From positions 3,593,119 through 3,657,118 of the forward strand of contig NZ_LT896588.1 of the NCBI RefSeq assembly GCF_900186615.1: a DNA stretch of 64,000 nt, written 5' to 3'. Below are positions 1-8,047 of this stretch, piece by piece. Under the pieces are notes generated by a model that was given only the letters and a program-made list of their open reading frames with translations, did not search any database and was not told the origin of the DNA. This stretch comes from Parabacteroides bouchesdurhonensis. Its GTDB lineage: Bacteria > Bacteroidota > Bacteroidia > Bacteroidales > Tannerellaceae. The position numbers and the translations under genes are program-made. Each line of letters begins with the position of its first letter. Within the stretch, counting starts at the first letter, position 1.

Positions 1-782
1 TGTACCGGGTCTATATAATGCTGTCCCATATCTCCTAAACCGCCACCATCATAATCCCAATAACCACGGAATGTTTGATGTACACGGTGGGCATTATAAG
101 GTTTATATGGAGCCGGACCTAACCAAAAATCATAATCCAGTTCTTTTGGCACTGGCTGTGGTTCAAGGTATTCTTTACCTACCCAAAAGAATTTCCAGTC
201 GAAACCGGTATGTTTGCTGATTGTTACCTTCAATGGCCAACCCAACATGCCACTCTGAACTAATTTCTTCAATGGTTTTACCGGAGTTCCCAATCCATAA
301 AATGGATCTTTAAAACGGAACCAAGTGTTTAAACGGAACATACGCCCGTTTTGCTTTACAGCCTCCATTACCCGTTTACCTTCTCCGATAGTACGGGTCA
401 TCGGTTTTTCGCACCAAATATCTTTGCCTGCTTTCGCTGCTTCTACCGACATGATGCCATGCCAATGAGGTGGAGTAGCTATATGGACAATATCGACATT
501 CGGGTCTAGAATTAAATCACGAAAATCATGATAAGCTGCAATCTTTTCATTCACTAGTTGTTTACCCAATTCCAAGTGGTTTTTGTCTACATCACAAACG
601 GCAACCAGACGTGTACCTGCATAATTTACATGACCGCGTCCCATACCGCCGGTTCCGATAATTCCTTTTGTTAATTGATCACTCGGAGCAATAAATCCCT
701 TCCCCAACACGTGACGCGGCACAATAGTAAAGGCCGCAACTCCTCCAAGGGTTTTAAGAAAATCTCTTCTATTTGTTCCCAT
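1..782 (-). CDS. Gfo/Idh/MocA-family oxidoreductase, Tat-exported (C-terminus off window)
   Basis: An NAD(P)-dependent dehydrogenase of the Gfo/Idh/MocA type, which in Bacteroidales usually acts on sugars or sugar derivatives. Only the first 260 codons are present because the gene runs off the left edge. The start is ATG at 780-782. Residues 1-25 form a twin-arginine signal (TNRRDFLKTLGG), so export is expected. A Rossmann glycine motif (GTGGMGRGH) follows, then the conserved EKP motif (CEKPMTRT) near residue 145. The substrate cannot be told. A promoter-like -7 box lies about 48 bases upstream of the start, so the gene appears to be the first of its transcript. Confidence 0.85.
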   Translation of the reverse strand, partial: MGTNRRDFLKTLGGVAAFTIVPRHVLGKGFIAPSDQLTKGIIGTGGMGRGHVNYAGTRLVAVCDVDKNHLELGKQLVNEKIAAYHDFRDLILDPNVDIVHIATPPHWHGIMSVEAAKAGKDIWCEKPMTRTIGEGKRVMEAVKQNGRMFRLNTWFRFKDPFYGLGTPVKPLKKLVQSGMLGWPLKVTISKHTGFDWKFFWVGKEYLEPQPVPKELDYDFWLGPAPYKPYNAHRVHQTFRGYWDYDGGGLGDMGQHYIDPV

Positions 783-829
783 AGTATTGATTATAATGAA
801 TTAAATATTGACTATTATTTAAGGACGGA

Positions 830-837
830 CAAATATA
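830..837 (-). promoter_or_regulatory. -7 box of the oxidoreductase promoter
   Basis: The minus strand reads TATATTTG, matching the Bacteroidota -7 consensus TAnnTTTG, about 48 bases upstream of the oxidoreductase ATG. No convincing -33 element was identified, so the call rests on the box and its position. Confidence 0.4.
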
Positions 838-1076
838 ACAAATTTATAGAACTAATATATTATACAAACAATTTATTTCATTGTTCGCATTTAATAAATA
901 AATTTACTAATAAAAAACAGATGATTATTATCATTGTGATTTTTCATGCGAACGATTTATAATTTGTACAAATTATTCGGTTAAAATACATTCGAGAGAA
1001 ATTCCAATTCCTTTCGGAAGAAAATTTAATTTCTCTCGGAAGAAATATTTATTAACATTAGATTACCATTCTAACA
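838..1076. other. AT-rich intergenic region with two inverted repeats
   Basis: No gene seen. An 11-base inverted repeat (CGAGAGAAATT at 993-1003, AATTTCTCTCG at 1028-1038), with CGGAAGAAA repeated around it, sits just past the stop of the leftward 1077-2360 gene and may act as its terminator, although no clean T-run follows. A second, widely spaced pair (GTTCGCAT at 883-890, ATGCGAAC at 946-953) lies upstream of the oxidoreductase promoter and could be an operator or chance. Confidence 0.3.
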
Positions 1077-2360
1077 CTAGAATTTTTTAATCAGGAAAGA
1101 AGGGTTTATTCGTAAATAAATACCGGCAGAAAAACTGGTAGACGGTGCATCATCTGTAGGGGAGCTATATTCTCCTCCCGATTTATAACAAAATAATCTT
1201 CTATAAATATCCAAATCTATCCCTATAGAAAAACCTTTTCCAAGACTATGAGAATATTCTGCTCCCCAATAAAGCATCTGTGGGTTATTATATGTAACAT
1301 CCTCTTCTTTTGTGGAAACGCTTCCATAAAAAGGCAAACCGAACATTGATATAAAATTATGACTTTTAATATACGACATCTTAATCCGAAAATCATGAAT
1401 ATCAGCAGAAGCACGGGCATAAAGTGCCGAACCGCTATCAAACGGCCACAAACTACCAGCCTGTTGATAATACCCCAAACCATCTAATTCCAAATTTACA
1501 TTTTTAAATATCGGATGATTAATATTCCAGACAACGCCAATACCTGCGGCACCGTTCATTAATGTTTGAACCGAATTTGTCATTATGGTATCAATCTCAC
1601 CACCTCGATGTTGGGCTAAACCTTGTATTGGCATATAAAAATGGAAACGGGATTCCGGAGTATTAAACTTAACACGGGTAGACAATCCAACCGTAAACGC
1701 CTCTTGATGTACATCTTCCCGATAAATAAAACTTTCCCAATTTACCCACATATCAAAATCCAGTAAACGGGAATTATACAAAAGCTGAAGTCCTGTTTCC
1801 GGATCTGATGTTAGATTTAATTCCGGGCTGTATAATGGTTCTATTAAATTATGATTTGCCTTTCCGTATAATGTGCCTAATACAATATTCACTCTAGAAA
1901 TTGCCACTTGCGCACGAAAAAGCAAATAGGCATGAACCCCCTTTTGATTTTTCTCTCCTTTCCATGTTGCGATATCTTGATAAGCCATATTCGGATATTT
2001 ATCAGCTCCCCAATAACGAAGTAAATGTGCCCCTAATTCCAGTTTTATATTCTGAAGAGGAAAGAAGACCAGTTTCGGTTGTAACCATAATCCGGGCAGA
2101 GAATATCCCTTCATTACGGATGTAGAATATTCATTATCTTTGAAAAAACTGATATTATCTAATTCAAATAGTAATTCCCCTTTCCTTTCCGGATTTATCC
2201 GGTAATCCGATTTATATACCAAATTATTAATACCTGAAGAATCTATCGAAGCAATATTTGTATCCACATCCTCTGCTTGCATTGAGAAACAAAATAAAGA
2301 AAAAACGCAAATCAATATCGCTACAAGCTTATCATTAATAGTATCATAAAATGTTTTCAT
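1077..2360 (-). CDS. Putative outer-membrane beta-barrel protein, uncharacterised
   Basis: I do not recognise a named family. The ATG at 2360 is preferred over the one at 2384 because the signal peptide then begins at MKTFYD with a hydrophobic core (LVAILICVFSLFCFSMQA) in normal position. The rest, about 400 residues, alternates aromatic and polar residues in short strand-like stretches and ends in Phe (FLIKKF), as outer-membrane barrels do. No lipobox is visible. It is a single gene with an RRM gene upstream and no obvious partner. A porin or capsule-assembly-type barrel is an inference from shape only. Confidence 0.65.
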   Translation of the reverse strand: MKTFYDTINDKLVAILICVFSLFCFSMQAEDVDTNIASIDSSGINNLVYKSDYRINPERKGELLFELDNISFFKDNEYSTSVMKGYSLPGLWLQPKLVFFPLQNIKLELGAHLLRYWGADKYPNMAYQDIATWKGEKNQKGVHAYLLFRAQVAISRVNIVLGTLYGKANHNLIEPLYSPELNLTSDPETGLQLLYNSRLLDFDMWVNWESFIYREDVHQEAFTVGLSTRVKFNTPESRFHFYMPIQGLAQHRGGEIDTIMTNSVQTLMNGAAGIGVVWNINHPIFKNVNLELDGLGYYQQAGSLWPFDSGSALYARASADIHDFRIKMSYIKSHNFISMFGLPFYGSVSTKEEDVTYNNPQMLYWGAEYSHSLGKGFSIGIDLDIYRRLFCYKSGGEYSSPTDDAPSTSFSAGIYLRINPSFLIKKF

Positions 2361-2412
2361 TCGTCTTTTATAAATTTCATGCAAACGTAAGAAAATACAT
2401 CAATAAATAAAA

Positions 2413-2448
2413 ACGGGGAAATAGAAGTTTTTTATTCTATTTCCCCGT
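2413..2448 (-). terminator. Rho-independent terminator of the RRM gene
   Basis: A perfect 14-base stem (ACGGGGAAATAGAA with TTCTATTTCCCCGT) encloses a loop of about 8 bases. Read leftward it is followed by TTTTTATTTATTG. It lies 45 bases past the RRM stop codon. Confidence 0.8.
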
Positions 2449-2492
2449 ATAAGTTATAAAGATACGATCTTCTTAAAATATCTTATCTAAAA

Positions 2493-2738
2493 TCAACGTC
2501 TTGGAGTTGCTTCCTTTACGACCATTTGACGGCCTTCATATTCTGCTCCGTCTAATTCTTTAATCACGTTTTGAGCCTCAGCATCATTTGGGATCTCTGC
2601 AAAAGCAAAGCCTTTAGATCTGTTTGTGTCGCGATCGATAATTAACTTAACAGAATCTACTGTTCCATACTCTTCCAGAATCTGTTGTAAATCTGATTCT
2701 CTAACCCTGTAATTCAGGTTACCAATGTAAATATTCAT
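2493..2738 (-). CDS. RRM-domain RNA-binding protein
   Basis: An 81-residue protein consisting of one RNA-recognition motif. RNP2 is IYIGNL at residues 3-8 and RNP1 is KGFAFAEI near residues 43-50, with the expected beta-alpha-beta-beta-alpha-beta spacing. Small RRM proteins of this kind are abundant in Bacteroidota and cyanobacteria and bind single-stranded RNA. Some are cold-induced or affect transcript levels broadly. The upstream leader (2739 to about 2890) is long and very AT-rich, and no consensus -7 box was found in it. A strong terminator follows the gene, so it is probably monocistronic. Confidence 0.9.
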   Translation of the reverse strand: MNIYIGNLNYRVRESDLQQILEEYGTVDSVKLIIDRDTNRSKGFAFAEIPNDAEAQNVIKELDGAEYEGRQMVVKEATPRR

Positions 2739-3205
2739 ACGAAAATGATATAAAATAAATAATTAAAAAATAAACAAGGGATTGTTTGGTGAAAGTCATT
2801 TTCTACAAGAATATATAATCATCGCTGAAAATAAATACCGGGAGAGAAAAACTATATAAACTATCTTTTGTTTACGGAAGCAAAGGAAAGCATAATAAAT
2901 GAATTACCAACTATAAAAACCAATTCTTTTTCAATAAATACATTTTTTATATCTTCGGGACGTTTTTTCAATATCATCAGGGACATTTGAAAAAAACATC
3001 CCGATGATTTCAAATCCCCTTCAACAGAGATATTCAGAATTGTCTATAATTTATAGTACTTTTGACCAATTATTATAAACATACTACCTTTTTTATCCAC
3101 TAAAAAAGTGTAATTTTGCACGATTATTCAATATCATATATGAGAAATATTCTCAATATTGAATAAGAATGGTAAAATTTATTTGAGGAGGTAATAATAT
3201 AAAAC
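2739..3205. promoter_or_regulatory. Divergent intergenic region with promoter of the 3.2-kb locus
   Basis: This 467-base gap separates the leftward RRM gene from the rightward nucleotidyltransferase locus. TAATTTTG at 3111-3118 matches the -7 consensus on the plus strand, about 90 bases before the first ATG. An imperfect hairpin (ATCATCAGGGA at 2973-2983 with TCCCGATGAT at 2999-3008) lies in the middle. GAGGAGGT at 3185-3192 is a strong Shine-Dalgarno sequence, uncommon in this phylum, 13 bases before the ATG at 3206. No coding signal is seen. Confidence 0.5.
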
Positions 3206-3907
3206 ATGGATTATGCAATAATTGCCGCCGGTGAGGGTTCTCGACTGGTGCAAGAAGGTGTTAAATGTCCCAAACCATTGGTTAAACTAAACGGCACCAC
3301 TCTAATTGATCGCTTAATAGATGTATTTCTCAGGAATGAAGCGTCATCTATAAGTATTATTGTAAATGAGGAAATGACAGAAGTGCAAGAATACCTGAAC
3401 GCCTTGCAACTGCCTGTACCTTTTTATTTACTTGTAAAATCAACTCCAAGTTCGATGCATAGTTTTTATGAACTAAGCAGATATTTAGATGGGGATAAAG
3501 TATGCCTTACAACAGTCGACACAATTTTCAAAGAAGATGAATTCAGCGGATATATTCATACGTTTCAGAAAGAACATCATCTAGATGGGCTTATGGCTGT
3601 AACCGATTTTATTGATGATGAAAAACCTCTTTATGTCAAAACAGACAGAAATTTAATGATCCAGAATTTCCTGGACAAAGCAGACAATAATGAGTGTAAA
3701 TATGTATCCGGTGGTATCTATTGTCTGAAACGCTCAGGTTTATCGGTATTAAATAATGCGATTGACCAAGGCATGTCCCGCATGAGAAATTACCAACGCC
3801 AACTAATTGCCGAAGGGTTAAAACTGCAAGCATATCCATTTGGCAAAATTATTGATGTAGATCACGCAGACGATATTTTAAAAGCCGAACAATTTCTTAA
3901 ATCATAA
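3206..3907 (+). CDS. Sugar/polyol-phosphate nucleotidyltransferase (MobA-like NTP transferase)
   Basis: A 233-residue nucleotidyltransferase that should activate a phosphorylated sugar or polyol with an NTP. The N-terminal signature IIAAGEGSRL (residues 5-14) followed by KPLVKLNG (residues 23-30) is the nucleotide-binding loop and the conserved Lys region of this superfamily. TVDTIF near residues 104-109 supplies the metal-binding Asp. It opens a tight cluster: the ATP-grasp gene starts 17 bases downstream, followed by a CDP-alcohol phosphotransferase. Because that transferase family consumes CDP-alcohols, a cytidylyltransferase role (for example on an inositol or glycerol phosphate) is a reasonable inference, but nucleotide and substrate are not proven by sequence. 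Confidence 0.8.
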   Translation: MDYAIIAAGEGSRLVQEGVKCPKPLVKLNGTTLIDRLIDVFLRNEASSISIIVNEEMTEVQEYLNALQLPVPFYLLVKSTPSSMHSFYELSRYLDGDKVCLTTVDTIFKEDEFSGYIHTFQKEHHLDGLMAVTDFIDDEKPLYVKTDRNLMIQNFLDKADNNECKYVSGGIYCLKRSGLSVLNNAIDQGMSRMRNYQRQLIAEGLKLQAYPFGKIIDVDHADDILKAEQFLKS

Positions 3908-3924
3908 TAGAAGAAAAATATAAA

Positions 3925-4782
3925 ATGAGCGAATTAGTTATAGCAGGTATACGCAGAGGAAACCAATTTTCGCCTAATCATATAGGTAACGATGCCGCCA
4001 TCTTTTCATTGGTGACAGAACACTTACGCCATTTAGGTTGCCATGTAAACGAGTATATTGAATCAGACTTGATTACACAAAACATTCAGGAGAAATCCAT
4101 TTTTAATATGGTACGCGACTGGCAATCCATTCACAAATTACAAAAGATGGAAGACGAAGGTTACACTGTCATTAATTCAGGCTATGGTATAGAAAACTGT
4201 ACGCGCGAAAAAATGACGCGGCTTTTAATGTCTAATCATATTTCACATCCACGTAGTTTGATTCTGCCAACAAACGAAGACCCTACAAATGAATTGGAAA
4301 AAGCCGGATTCTATAACTGTTGGATCAAACGTGGTGACTTCCATGCCATCCACCGTGAAGATGTAACCTATGTTCGTAATCCGGAAGAAGCTAAAAGCAT
4401 TTTAAAAGAATATGCTATCCGAGGTATTCCTAACGTGGTTATTAATGAACATCTGGTAGGCGATCTTATCAAATTTTACGGAGTTACCAATTCCGATTTC
4501 TTTTATTGGTTCTATCCTTCAAACTTACATCATAGTAAATTCGGGTTAGAAATAATAAACGGTACGGCCAAAGGAATACCTTTTGACGAAGCATTGCTTC
4601 GTCAAACTTGCAGTGACGCTGCAAAAGTATTAAATATTCATATCTATGGAGGAGATTGCATTGTTTCCGAAGACGGAAGTATCCGTCTAATAGATTTCAA
4701 TGATTGGCCAAGTTTCGCACCTTGCAGGAATGACGCCGCCCCATACATCGCCAAACGTATCCGGGATTTAATTACAAAATAA
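3925..4782 (+). CDS. ATP-grasp-like ligase/kinase
   Basis: A 285-residue protein with the layout of a small ATP-grasp enzyme. The N-terminal half contains a Rossmann-like start (residues 1-60). The central part has the lysine-bearing segment around WIKRGDFHAIH, and the C-terminus ends in a metal-binding block, RLIDFNDWPSFAPCRND. ATP-grasp enzymes join a carboxylate to an amine or thiol, or phosphorylate a substrate through an acyl-phosphate or related route. The substrate here is unknown. It lies second in the locus, 17 bases behind the nucleotidyltransferase, and may modify the same head group. No signal peptide is seen, so it acts in the cytosol. Confidence 0.65.
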   Translation: MSELVIAGIRRGNQFSPNHIGNDAAIFSLVTEHLRHLGCHVNEYIESDLITQNIQEKSIFNMVRDWQSIHKLQKMEDEGYTVINSGYGIENCTREKMTRLLMSNHISHPRSLILPTNEDPTNELEKAGFYNCWIKRGDFHAIHREDVTYVRNPEEAKSILKEYAIRGIPNVVINEHLVGDLIKFYGVTNSDFFYWFYPSNLHHSKFGLEIINGTAKGIPFDEALLRQTCSDAAKVLNIHIYGGDCIVSEDGSIRLIDFNDWPSFAPCRNDAAPYIAKRIRDLITK

Positions 4783-4813
4783 TCTTTTTTTTTGCAATAA
4801 CACTATTTTGATC

Positions 4814-5725
4814 ATGAGTGAAAAGAAAATATCTCCGGAATTGGAATCGACATTGAAATCAATGGATACAGAGGAGTTTATTGATATATATTTCTACCGC
4901 CCTATCGGTTATCGGTGGGCTTTATTTTTCAACAAATTTGATATTTCGCCCAATAGCATCACAATAGCCAGTATATTCATAGGTATTGCTGCAGGCATTT
5001 GTTTTTACTATCAGAATTTGACAATCAATGCAATTGGTATGCTATTACTTGTATGGGCCAATTCTTATGATAGCGCCGACGGACAATTAGCTCGCATGAC
5101 AGGAAAAAAGACACCGCTTGGACGCATATTAGACGGAACAGCAGGAGATTTCTGGTTTATTGCTATCTATGCTGCCATTTGTTTACGTTTAACTCCTACC
5201 TGGGGTATCGGGATATGGATACTAGGTGCAGTTACTGGATTTTTCCATAGCAAACAAGCTGCCATGGCCGATTACTATCGTAATATTCATTTATTATTTT
5301 TGAAAGGAAAAGCCGGCAGTGAATTGTCTTATTCTCCCATATTAAAAGAAAACTATAAGAAACTAAGCTGGAAACACGACTTTATCTACAAACTATTCGA
5401 AACTTTCTACATTAATTATACAGTAGGACAAGAAAGGTTAACTCCTAAATTCCAGCGAATGATGAATATCATCCGGACAAAATACAACGATGAAGCTCCC
5501 GAATGGTTTCGTACGGCATTTAGGACAAAAAGCCTTCCGTTAATGAAATATACAAATATGTTATCTTTCAATACACGTGTAATCGCGTTGTTTATCAGTT
5601 TCTTCATTGACATGCCCTGGCTTTATTTTGTATTTGAACTAACAGTATTGAACATTATGTTAGTTTATATGATCATAACACATGAGCGTTTTTGCGAAAT
5701 ATTTAGTAAAGAACTAGAATCTTAA
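4814..5725 (+). CDS. CDP-alcohol phosphotransferase family membrane protein
   Basis: An integral membrane enzyme that moves a phospho-alcohol from a CDP-alcohol to an acceptor alcohol. The family signature is clear: DSADGQLAR, eight residues, then GRILD. The last aspartate comes five residues after the previous one (D-GTAG-D), one more than the usual D-x3-D spacing, which is odd (see findings). About six hydrophobic segments surround it. At 303 residues it is longer than simple phosphatidyltransferases (about 200), with an insert between roughly 150 and 240. The ATG at 4814 is preferred over an in-frame TTG at 4808. It sits between the ATP-grasp and HAD genes, which suggests one pathway. Confidence 0.85.
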   Translation: MSEKKISPELESTLKSMDTEEFIDIYFYRPIGYRWALFFNKFDISPNSITIASIFIGIAAGICFYYQNLTINAIGMLLLVWANSYDSADGQLARMTGKKTPLGRILDGTAGDFWFIAIYAAICLRLTPTWGIGIWILGAVTGFFHSKQAAMADYYRNIHLLFLKGKAGSELSYSPILKENYKKLSWKHDFIYKLFETFYINYTVGQERLTPKFQRMMNIIRTKYNDEAPEWFRTAFRTKSLPLMKYTNMLSFNTRVIALFISFFIDMPWLYFVFELTVLNIMLVYMIITHERFCEIFSKELES

Positions 5726-5735
5726 TCAGAATAAT

Positions 5736-6458
5736 ATGTTTGATTTAGAAAAAGTAAAAGGAATTATATTCGATTACGGTGGAACAATAGACAGTAACGG
5801 CATGCATTGGGCAGAAGTCATTTGGATGGCTTATGAATCTATCCATATGCCGGTCTCAAAAGAAATATTCCGGGATGCTTATGTATACGGAGAAAGGACA
5901 ATGGGTAAAAATCCTTTAGTTCAGCCTAATCACACATTCCTTGACATGCTTCGCATAAAAGCTGATTTACAAATTGAATGGCTAAAAACAAACGGATACA
6001 TATCAGAAAGCCTGGCTACCACTGAAATTAAAAACCAAATAGCTGGATGGTGTTATGCTTATGCGCAAAAGTCAGTAAATGCTGCCCGCTCCATACTTAA
6101 CGAATTGTATAAACAGTATCCTTTAGTTTTAGTATCTAACTTTTACGGGAACATAGGCACAGTATTAAAAGATTTTCAAATAGATCATCTTTTCGGTTCT
6201 ATTATAGAATCTGCTGTAGTAGGTGTTCGTAAACCGGATCCTTTGATTTTTAAATTAGGCGTAGAGAAATTAAATGTTCCAACAAAAAATATTGTTGTCA
6301 TAGGCGATTCATACGACAAAGATATTGTACCGGCAACAAACATTGGTTGTCAAACGATCTGGCTTAAAAGTATCGGCTGGAGTGCTTATAAAGGCAATGA
6401 AACGGCAAGTAGTATTATTCTCGATTTTTCCGAATTGAAAAATGTATTCAAATTATAG
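5736..6458 (+). CDS. HAD-family hydrolase with altered motif I
   Basis: A 240-residue HAD protein with a helical cap at residues 20-100. Motif II is LVSNFYG, motif III the Lys in VGVRKPDP, and motif IV VVIGDSYDKD. Motif I reads FDYGGT: the nucleophilic Asp is present, but the second Asp (normally DxD, the general acid/base) is Gly. Family knowledge says this weakens ordinary phosphatase chemistry, so it may act on an unusual substrate or be regulatory. It starts 10 bases after the CDP-alcohol phosphotransferase gene and ends with a TAG stop. In inositol-lipid pathways a phosphatase follows such a transferase, so a head-group phosphatase is the natural but unproven guess. Confidence 0.8.
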   Translation: MFDLEKVKGIIFDYGGTIDSNGMHWAEVIWMAYESIHMPVSKEIFRDAYVYGERTMGKNPLVQPNHTFLDMLRIKADLQIEWLKTNGYISESLATTEIKNQIAGWCYAYAQKSVNAARSILNELYKQYPLVLVSNFYGNIGTVLKDFQIDHLFGSIIESAVVGVRKPDPLIFKLGVEKLNVPTKNIVVIGDSYDKDIVPATNIGCQTIWLKSIGWSAYKGNETASSIILDFSELKNVFKL

Positions 6459-6522
6459 TTGATAGTAAACATTCAGACTAATATAGACCGAATAAAGACC
6501 TTTTTTCCAGAATATAGTGTTT

Positions 6523-6530
6523 TAACTTTG
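6523..6530 (+). promoter_or_regulatory. -7 box before the phosphoesterase gene
   Basis: TAACTTTG matches TAnnTTTG, 24 bases before the ATG at 6555, with a T-rich stretch (TTTTTT) about 20 bases further upstream. The last two genes of the locus can therefore be transcribed separately. Confidence 0.45.
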
Positions 6531-6554
6531 TTTCCAAAACAAAATTAAAGCACT

Positions 6555-7361
6555 ATGTTTCTCAACAAACTCCACATTATACCACTACTACTTATTTTGT
6601 CGTCTTGTGATTTAATAGACTATCATCCTTACGACGGACGTTTAAGCTCCAGTACAAATACAGATATAAACAATAAAAGTATAAAGCGAATTGAAGCCTC
6701 TTGCAAAGACAAAGATATAATCCGTTTTATCATGATAGGCGACACTCAAAGAAGCCTGGATGAAACAGAAGATTTTGTTGAATTTGTAAATAAGCGGAAT
6801 GACGCCGATTTCATTATACACGGTGGTGACATTGCCGATTTCGGCATGAAAAAAGAATATGAATGGACTGACGAAATTTTATCAAAACTCAATATACCTT
6901 ACGTTGCCATTATAGGGAACCATGATATTATCGGCAATGGAGATTATGTATACAAAAAAATGTATGGTGATGAAAACTTCTCGTTCATTGCCGGGAACAC
7001 CAAATTCGTATGTCTTAATACGAATGCTATCGAATTTGACTATTCACATCCGGTACCGGATTTTGGTTATATAGAGAAAGAACTGAAAGACGAAAGACAA
7101 TACAGCCAGACAATTGTAGCCATGCATGCTCCTCCTGGCTCTGAACAATTTGATAATAATGTAAAAACGGTATTTCATATGTATATAAAGGAATTTCCTT
7201 CTCTTTTATTCTGCCTGCATGCACACAATCACAATACTTCTGTGAACGACTTATTTGGTGATGGTATTTTATATTACGGGTGCAGTAATATGGCCAAGCG
7301 ATCCTATTTATACTATACTCTAACTCCAGATGGATATACTTATGAAGTCATTGAATTTTAA
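6555..7361 (+). CDS. Lipoprotein metallophosphoesterase (calcineurin-like)
   Basis: A 268-residue surface or periplasmic phosphoesterase anchored as a lipoprotein: residues 1-18 form a signal ending in the lipobox LSSC. The two-metal site is visible in order: GDTQ (in place of the common DxH), GGDIADFG, GNHD, the His of AMHAPPG and LHAHNHN. Calcineurin-like enzymes hydrolyse phosphomono- or diesters. The acidic, DTQ-type first motif occurs in many Bacteroidetes members. It follows the lipid-head-group-like genes after a 96-base gap with its own promoter and overlaps the next gene by 20 bases, so the two are translationally coupled. Confidence 0.85.
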   Translation: MFLNKLHIIPLLLILSSCDLIDYHPYDGRLSSSTNTDINNKSIKRIEASCKDKDIIRFIMIGDTQRSLDETEDFVEFVNKRNDADFIIHGGDIADFGMKKEYEWTDEILSKLNIPYVAIIGNHDIIGNGDYVYKKMYGDENFSFIAGNTKFVCLNTNAIEFDYSHPVPDFGYIEKELKDERQYSQTIVAMHAPPGSEQFDNNVKTVFHMYIKEFPSLLFCLHAHNHNTSVNDLFGDGILYYGCSNMAKRSYLYYTLTPDGYTYEVIEF

Positions 7362-7968
7362 AATACTACTTATTTTATTAGTCATATCGAATTCCACATT
7401 TGCTCAGGAAGATATTTATAAAAAAAGAGTAGAGCGTTATCAAGCTGTATGGCAAAAACTCATTCCTCGCTATACTAAATTTCAATTTGCCGGTTCAATG
7501 GGTATGTTATCTTTAGGAACAGGATGGAATTATGGGAAAGATCATTGGGAAACGGATTTATTATTCGGCTTAGTTCCCCGTAATGCAGACCGTCATGCTA
7601 TGGCCACCTTTACACTAAAGCAAAATTATTACCCGTGGAGTGTACCGGTAGGTGAACATTTCTCATTAGAGCCGTTTAGTTGTGGAATGTATTTAAATAC
7701 ACTATTAGATAATGATTTCTGGGTAAAAAATCCGGAAAGATACCCTAAAGGATATTATAGTTTCTCTACCAAAGTCCGCATACATGTTTTTGCAGGACAA
7801 CACATCACATTACATTTAAAACGTCCCCGTAGATATAATAAATCCATATCTTTATTCTACGAATTAAGTTCCTGCGATTTATATATCATAAGTGCCGCCA
7901 CCAATAAATATTTACGTCCAAAAGACTATTTAAGCCTATCTTTTGGTCTTAAGCTGCAGATTCTATAA
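7342..7968 (+). CDS. Exported protein of unknown function, probable beta-barrel
   Basis: A 208-residue protein. I chose the ATG at 7342 rather than 7330 because a typical signal peptide starts there (MKSLNFKILLILLVISNSTFA, cut before QED). The mature part begins with a short helical stretch (residues 22-45), then alternates aromatic and polar residues and ends in a strand with hydrophobic C-terminus (LKLQIL). It overlaps the phosphoesterase gene by 20 bases and is followed by a terminator, so it closes the locus. I recognise no named family; a small outer-membrane protein is the best description. Confidence 0.65.
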   Translation: MKSLNFKILLILLVISNSTFAQEDIYKKRVERYQAVWQKLIPRYTKFQFAGSMGMLSLGTGWNYGKDHWETDLLFGLVPRNADRHAMATFTLKQNYYPWSVPVGEHFSLEPFSCGMYLNTLLDNDFWVKNPERYPKGYYSFSTKVRIHVFAGQHITLHLKRPRRYNKSISLFYELSSCDLYIISAATNKYLRPKDYLSLSFGLKLQIL

Positions 7969-7972
7969 TAAA

Positions 7973-8006
7973 AAAGCGGAAAATCTATAAATAAATTTTC
8001 CGCTTT
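7973..8006. terminator. Bidirectional terminator between convergent genes
   Basis: AAAGCGGAAAAT (7973-7984) pairs with ATTTTCCGCTTT (7995-8006). The hairpin lies between the rightward gene ending at 7968 and the leftward gene ending at 8048 and can serve both. Confidence 0.7.
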
Positions 8007-8047
8007 CCATAAACTACATAAAACACTTAAAAGAACAAGCTTTCCTT

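Noticed and set aside
675-962. Rightward frame of 95 codons
   Set aside because: It covers the oxidoreductase start and its promoter on the opposite strand and has no coding look.
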